64,000 nucleotides of DNA from assembly GCA_030913385.1 (NCBI GenBank), contig CP133159.1, forward strand, positions 2,936,584 to 3,000,583, in the 5' to 3' direction. The translations under genes were made by a program, and so were the position numbers. Below the pieces are notes generated by a model that made no database searches, was not told the origin of the DNA, and saw only the letters and a program-made list of their open reading frames with translations. This document shows, piece by piece, positions 60,229 through 64,000 of the stretch. How positions within the stretch are numbered: position 1 is the stretch's first letter; each line of letters begins with the position of its first letter. This DNA is from Cytophagaceae bacterium ABcell3. GTDB lineage: Bacteria > Bacteroidota > Bacteroidia > Cytophagales > Cytophagaceae.

Positions 60229-61473
60229 ATGCAAAAGATACCAAAAGATAAAATGCCAGACAGTAGCCTAGCTTTGTTGGCTGATGGTTATGAATTTATT
60301 ACAAAAAGGTGCGAAAAGTATCAGTCAGACGTATTTGAAACCAAACTACTTTTTGAGAGGCGCATATGCATGAAAGGGGAGGAGGCTGCAAAAGTCTTTT
60401 ATGATAAAGAGCTATTTAAAAGAGAGGGTGCGGCTCCCGATAAAGTAAAGAAAACACTTTTTGGTGAGGGTGGTGTTCAAGGGCTAGATGGAGAATCGCA
60501 TGCAAAGCGTAAGATGATGTTTATGTCTATGATGTCTCCTGAAGGCCTTGCAAAATTGCGTTCTTTAATGGAAGAGCAATGGCAGCGTCACCTTGAAAAA
60601 TGGGTAAAGCAAGACGAAGTAAAGCTTTTTGATGAAGCAGAAGACATTGTTTTTAAAGCTGTTTGCAAATGGAGTGGCATACCATTAAAAGATAAAGAAG
60701 TAAAAAAAAGACGTAAACAGGTAGGCGCACTTATTGAGGGGTCGGGAGCTGTAGGTATCCATTTATTAGCTTTAAGAGGTAGGAGCAAAGCAGAAAAATG
60801 GATTTCACGCTTAGTTAAAGATATTCGTAAGGGGGATTTAAATGTTGAAGAAAATACCGCCCTTCACACCATTGCTTTTCATAAAGATGCAGATGGTACG
60901 CAACTGAACCCTCGCATAGCTGCTGTTGAACTGCTTAATGTTATTCGTCCTACAGTAGCAGTAGATCGGTATATTGTTTTTGCAGCATTGGCCCTACATG
61001 AATATCCTGGGTATAAACAAAGAATTAGAAAAGGTGATGATGAATTTGTGGAGTTGTTTGTGCAGGAGGTACGTAGATATTACCCGTTTTTCCCATTTAC
61101 AACCGCTGTAGTGAAGAAGGATTTTGAATGGAAAGGGTTCAAGTTTGAGAAAGATACCAATGTTTTACTAGACTTGTACGGAACCAACCACGATGCTCGG
61201 TCCTGGGAAAATCCTGAAAAATTTAGGCCCCAGCGCTTTTCTAACTGGAATGAAAGCCCTTATAATTTTATACCTCAAGGAGGAGGAAGTCATGAGAAAA
61301 ACCATAGGTGTCCAGGTGAATGGATAACCATTGATACAATGAAAATTGCTGTTAAATTTTTGTGTCGTAAAATGGACTATCAGGTTCCAAAGCAGGATTT
61401 GACTGTAAGCATGTCCAGGATTCCTGCCCTTCCGGCCAGCGGGTTTATTATAAAAAATGTTCGTCCTCTTTAA
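60229..61473 (+). CDS. cypC: CYP152-type cytochrome P450 fatty-acid peroxygenase
   Basis: A 414-residue P450 that follows Bacillus subtilis CypC (P450 BSbeta) along its whole length as I recall that sequence. Examples are the N-terminal DSSLALLADGYEFI, GEGGVQGLDGESHAKRK, the I-helix NVIRPTVAV, FVQEVRRYYPFFPF, VLLDLYGTNHD, and the heme-binding HRCPGEWITID with thiolate Cys361. Arg240-Pro241 in the I-helix is the CYP152 hallmark: the Arg holds the fatty-acid carboxylate so that hydrogen peroxide is used directly, with no reductase. It hydroxylates fatty acids at alpha or beta positions. No ferredoxin or reductase gene is adjacent, consistent with peroxygenase chemistry. Confidence 0.93.
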   Translation: MQKIPKDKMPDSSLALLADGYEFITKRCEKYQSDVFETKLLFERRICMKGEEAAKVFYDKELFKREGAAPDKVKKTLFGEGGVQGLDGESHAKRKMMFMSMMSPEGLAKLRSLMEEQWQRHLEKWVKQDEVKLFDEAEDIVFKAVCKWSGIPLKDKEVKKRRKQVGALIEGSGAVGIHLLALRGRSKAEKWISRLVKDIRKGDLNVEENTALHTIAFHKDADGTQLNPRIAAVELLNVIRPTVAVDRYIVFAALALHEYPGYKQRIRKGDDEFVELFVQEVRRYYPFFPFTTAVVKKDFEWKGFKFEKDTNVLLDLYGTNHDARSWENPEKFRPQRFSNWNESPYNFIPQGGGSHEKNHRCPGEWITIDTMKIAVKFLCRKMDYQVPKQDLTVSMSRIPALPASGFIIKNVRPL

Positions 61474-61480
61474 AAGAAAA

Positions 61481-61541
61481 GCCTTTTCAAATAGTTGTAG
61501 CGATCAGGCGTGCCTTTTCGTTGCAACTACTGAAAAGGGGC
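61481..61541. terminator. Long imperfect hairpin between convergent genes
   Basis: gccttttcaaatagttg and caactactgaaaaggggc form an imperfect 17-bp stem around a 26-nt loop, between the P450 and the acidic lipoprotein gene. It could terminate both transcripts. Confidence 0.5.
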
Positions 61542-61563
61542 TTTCCTTCAAAATTCAAAGACT

Positions 61564-61866
61564 TTAGATTTGGTCTTCATCGTCTTCTGTAATTCCATCT
61601 CGTCTTTGCTGGGCAGCGTCATCTTCATCTTCTACTTCACCGCCTGCACCCTCTTGTGCTCCAGCACCATTTTCTCCTTCACCGTATTGTTCTTCGGTCA
61701 TTTCATCCTCTTCTTCCTCTTCTTCAAGCCCAGGATCTTGTTGTTCCTGTTGCTCTTGTTGCTGCGGTGTAGTAGTTGTTCCTGCAGCGCCATTGTCTTG
61801 TCCTTCTCCGCAAGAAGTAAAACCTAGAATTCCTAATCCAAATAATACTGCTATTAGCTTTTTCAT
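61564..61866 (-). CDS. Small acidic lipoprotein
   Basis: A 100-residue protein. The signal peptide ends in a lipobox at Cys19 (GFTSC). The mature part is disordered and very acidic (GLEEEEEEDEMTEEQYGEGE, EVEDEDDAAQQ) with a Gln-rich stretch (PQQQEQQEQQ). No fold is expected and no family is recognised. Such polyanionic lipoproteins are common in Cytophagia and may bind cations or keep surfaces hydrated, which is inference. An antisense frame here is a shadow of the repeats. Confidence 0.7.
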   Translation of the reverse strand: MKKLIAVLFGLGILGFTSCGEGQDNGAAGTTTTPQQQEQQEQQDPGLEEEEEEDEMTEEQYGEGENGAGAQEGAGGEVEDEDDAAQQRRDGITEDDEDQI

Positions 61867-62057
61867 CTGTTCTGTTTACTTTATGGTTTCTAAAAGAACC
61901 CTTCTCTTTTACATTTGTTTCGGAGGCCTTTTCTTCTATACTGACAAACATCAGTTTTCTAGGTGGCGACAGTCATTATTTCACATTTAAATTCATTTTA
62001 ATATTGTATCAAATAAAACAACAGAAAAGTATTTTTAAACATTAAAATTTTACCATT

Positions 62058-62222
62058 ATGAGAGCATATGCACCTATCAGCGACTACTATGAGTTTCTAG
62101 CTAGAATGAAAGAAGAGGCAAAAAGAGAGGCTTTAAGAAATGCAGCTAAAAATGATCAAAAAGAGCATTTTGACTTTAACCATAAAAAGGAGAACAAGAA
62201 AGAAGCTGCAATTATTTTTTAG
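62058..62222 (+). CDS. 54-residue micro-protein with APIS-Y-EF-AR motif (copy 1)
   Basis: An ATG at 62058 opens a 54-codon frame. The first 16 residues are MRAYAPISDYYEFLAR. The rest is a charged, helical segment (MKEEAKREALRNAAKNDQK, then HKKENKKEAAIIF). The N terminus is nearly the same as that of a second short gene at 63889 (MKIHAPISEYFEFVAR), while the tails differ. Conservation of the head with divergent tails suggests a functional peptide motif rather than chance. No family is known to me. The head could be a docking or signalling element and the tail a charged spacer, both inference. Confidence 0.65.
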   Translation: MRAYAPISDYYEFLARMKEEAKREALRNAAKNDQKEHFDFNHKKENKKEAAIIF

Positions 62223-62568
62223 GATAGCATTGAATGCAAATGGTTTCTTCAGTTTTTTATCAAATCTAATTTTATGGATGATAGTATAAAACAGTACCGT
62301 CTTATAAAACATGTGCGGAGTACGGCAAAGGTAGAAAGGGATGAATGTAGAAGAGTGGGGATAAGGCAATACCATAGCCGTCAGGCAGAGAAGTGCTCTG
62401 TCAGTTTTTTAGCTGGCAGAGCCATTTGATTTTCCTCCTTACTCCTCCTGAATAACTTTGCCCTTTCTACTTGCTTTTGTTAGGCTTACCCTTTTGTCTT
62501 TTTTGTTTTAACCTGTTTAAATAAACAAATTTTTTATTCTGGCTATTATCTTATAAAGATTGTTTTGA
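62223..62568. other. Intergenic region before the DUF418 gene
   Basis: No confident gene. A 51-codon Arg-rich frame (62274-62429, plus) exists but lacks supporting features. A hairpin ctctgtcag / ctggcagag lies near 62397-62425 and may be a terminator for the micro-protein transcript. Confidence 0.4.
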
Positions 62569-63780
62569 ATGACAATACAACAATCAGCAGGTAATGGTAT
62601 GAGGCCGCTAGGGGAGAAAAGTCGCATGCATGTCTTGGATGCTCTGCGCGGATTCTCTATTCTAGGGATATTACTTGTTAATTTGTTTTACCTTTCTGGA
62701 TATAAATATTTTTCTCCTGAAAGTTTTGGTTCAGCAGAGTTAGACGAAAAAGTCTTGTTTTATGTAAACTTTTTGGCATTAGGCAAATTCTATAGCTTAT
62801 TCTCATTTCTTTTTGGTCTTGGCTTTGCTATTCAATTGGACAGGACTAGCCAAAAGGGGCTTCCATTTTTACCATTGTATTTTAGAAGGCTTGGTGTTTT
62901 ATTTGTCATAGGTTTGCTCCATACACTTGTATGGCAAGGTGATATTCTCACCGTATACTCGCTGGCAGCTATTCTATTGATTCCGTTCAAAAAAGCTAAC
63001 AACAAAACTATACTTGGTTTTTCTGTTGCACTTTTGATTTCACCAGCTTTTCTCGAGTTAGCCATGAATCAACTGTCCATAAACCCTGGACAGTCTCTTT
63101 ACTCATTAGGCCATCGTATAAAACAATCGTGGGACTTGCCTACATCCTCTACCATAGTTACAGAGGGTGGTCTATATACCTATTTATTGGCCAAAGTTCC
63201 GGATACTTTATTAAGGTATGCAGAGATATTATCAGGAAGCAGGTTCCCTAAATTATGGGGAATGTTTCTTCTGGGGCTTTATTTTGGGCGGAACAACTTG
63301 TTTGCTGATATTAAGAAAAATGCTAAAGTATTTAAATTTCTTTTACTTTTTGGAGGTTTAGGCGGGCTTGTTTTTACTTATTTTTACTTTATGTTTTCTT
63401 GGCCTGCTGGCTCAGAAAATCTGCATTTTTTTAAAACCTTGGCGAGGTCATTGGGAGAGCACCCTTTAGCATTAGGGTATATGGCTGGATTTAGCTTATT
63501 ATATGCCAAGAAACAAGCTGTTTTGGATTGGATGGCTCCTGCTGGGCGAATGGCTTTGACCAATTATTTGATGCAAAGCATAATTAGTGTGCTTTTTTTC
63601 TACAACATAGGACTTGGCTTAGGTCCCGTAGGGCCTGCGTACTACGTTCCTTTTGCCTTTGTGTTTTTTCTTTTTCAGGTTTTGTATAGCCACTGGTGGT
63701 TAAAGTTTTTTAAATATGGCCCAGTAGAATACTTGTGGCGTTCTTGTATTTATGGCAAGCTCCAGCGGTTTAGAAAATAA
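62569..63780 (+). CDS. DUF418-domain membrane protein (YeiB-like)
   Basis: A 403-residue polytopic membrane protein. The N-terminal signature LDALRGFSILGILLVNLFYLSG and YSLFSFLFGLGFAIQLDR are typical of the DUF418/YeiB family, as is the C-terminal WMAPAGRMALTNYLMQSIISVLFFY with FQVLYSHWWLKFFKYGPVEYLWR. About ten helices are predicted. The family is related to acyltransferase-3-like membrane proteins and is thought to act in transport or modification at the inner membrane, but no activity is proven. The gene lies between two micro-protein genes with a shared N-terminal motif. Confidence 0.92.
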   Translation: MTIQQSAGNGMRPLGEKSRMHVLDALRGFSILGILLVNLFYLSGYKYFSPESFGSAELDEKVLFYVNFLALGKFYSLFSFLFGLGFAIQLDRTSQKGLPFLPLYFRRLGVLFVIGLLHTLVWQGDILTVYSLAAILLIPFKKANNKTILGFSVALLISPAFLELAMNQLSINPGQSLYSLGHRIKQSWDLPTSSTIVTEGGLYTYLLAKVPDTLLRYAEILSGSRFPKLWGMFLLGLYFGRNNLFADIKKNAKVFKFLLLFGGLGGLVFTYFYFMFSWPAGSENLHFFKTLARSLGEHPLALGYMAGFSLLYAKKQAVLDWMAPAGRMALTNYLMQSIISVLFFYNIGLGLGPVGPAYYVPFAFVFFLFQVLYSHWWLKFFKYGPVEYLWRSCIYGKLQRFRK

Positions 63781-63888
63781 TGCTTAATAATTTTATAAAA
63801 TAAGTCGTTTTACTGAAACCGTTTATAGGCGTTTTGAGTTAAGATAAAAACAACATATTATAATAACTATTTTAATTCTCATTACCCT

Positions 63889-64000
63889 ATGAAAATTCAT
63901 GCACCAATCAGCGAGTATTTCGAGTTTGTAGCAAGACAAAGACAAAAAGAGCAGCAGGCACAAGTAAATCAGACGCAATCGAATAAATCCTTTGGTCATA
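63889..64000 (+). CDS. Micro-protein with APIS-Y-EF-AR motif (copy 2, 3' end outside window)
   Basis: An ATG at 63889 opens a frame of at least 37 codons that runs off the window. It begins MKIHAPISEYFEFVAR, which parallels the product of 62058-62222 at 11 of 16 positions, and continues with a Gln-rich charged stretch (QRQKEQQAQVNQTQSNK). The gene is 108 bp after the DUF418 gene. Real coding status is supported by the paralogue. Function is unknown. Confidence 0.6.
   Translation, partial: MKIHAPISEYFEFVARQRQKEQQAQVNQTQSNKSFGH

Noticed and set aside
62274-62429. A 51-codon Arg-rich plus-strand frame between the first micro-protein and the DUF418 gene
   Set aside because: It overlaps a likely terminator hairpin and has no signal, fold or paralogue to support it.
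1-64000. CRISPR array, prophage, integron, conjugation or restriction system
   Set aside because: No regularly spaced identical repeats, and no cas, capsid, terminase, integrase, relaxase or methyltransferase motifs were seen in any frame.

Overview
The window looks like a chromosomal segment from a gliding or T9SS-bearing member of the Bacteroidota, probably a marine Cytophagia-type organism. The evidence is two PorP/SprF-family outer-membrane proteins paired with giant secreted proteins that end in the gliding-motility-associated (CHU_C type) C-terminal domain. Further support comes from many lipoproteins, AT-rich intergenic DNA, mostly weak ribosome binding sites, a few matches to the Bacteroidota -33/-7 promoter (TTG / TAnnTTTG), and a set of proteins typical of this phylum. 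I see no rRNA, tRNA, CRISPR array, prophage or plasmid backbone. The only autonomous mobile element I can support is one group II intron.

Layout. 0-12 kb: a partial DEAD-box RNA helicase, an acidic lipoprotein, a FemAB-like transferase, a PAS histidine kinase, a GH5 cellulase, a SUKH-like protein, a cold-shock protein, a second and larger PAS histidine kinase, and an exonuclease/GIY-YIG fusion nuclease. 12-13 kb: a 46-residue membrane protein and an ECF-like sigma factor. 13-30 kb: two tandem minus-strand cassettes, each a roughly 2,300-residue secreted protein (seven RCC1-like blades, about seven Ig-like repeats, PKD/Ig-like domains, T9SS C-terminal domain) followed within 11-20 bp by a PorP/SprF paralogue. 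This is the dominant accessory feature. 30-37 kb: an aldo/keto reductase, an L,D-transpeptidase, a SpoIIAA/STAS-like protein, a 45-residue membrane protein, an alpha/beta hydrolase, guanine deaminase, and a bacterial Vms1-like (VLRF1) release-factor-fold protein. 37-41 kb: two paralogous tyrosine-rich lipoproteins separated by a group II intron that sits directly after the terminator of the first. 41-54 kb: an AHSA1-type protein, an isochorismatase-like hydrolase, a second GH5 cellulase, adenine deaminase, a PIF1-type helicase, an HtrA-like protease, MltF-like transglycosylase, a DUF202 protein and a membrane metallophosphoesterase. 53-64 kb: NADH dehydrogenase type II, several membrane proteins, a CPBP protease, a quinone oxidoreductase, pirin, a HAD hydrolase, a CYP152-type P450 peroxygenase, an acidic lipoprotein, and a DUF418 membrane protein flanked by two micro-proteins with the same N-terminal motif.

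Working together: each giant protein and its adjacent PorP/SprF probably form an export/anchoring pair for the type IX system. The two GH5 enzymes, with signal peptides, would act on beta-glucans outside the cytoplasm. The L,D-transpeptidase, MltF-like enzyme, HtrA-like protease and possibly the FemAB-like protein concern the envelope. GuaD and Ade are both purine-base deaminases. The intergenic spaces carry a patchwork of degenerate dispersed repeats (near 2.4, 21.6, 33.3, 35.5, 59.2 and 60.0 kb) that resemble remnants of non-autonomous elements.

The points most worth a second look are the duplicated RCC1-adhesin/PorP cassettes, with an abrupt base-composition switch inside the second giant gene, the VLRF1 protein, the micro-protein pair sharing an APIS-[DE]-Y-[YF]-EF-[LV]-AR motif, and the group II intron inserted behind a terminator between paralogous genes.
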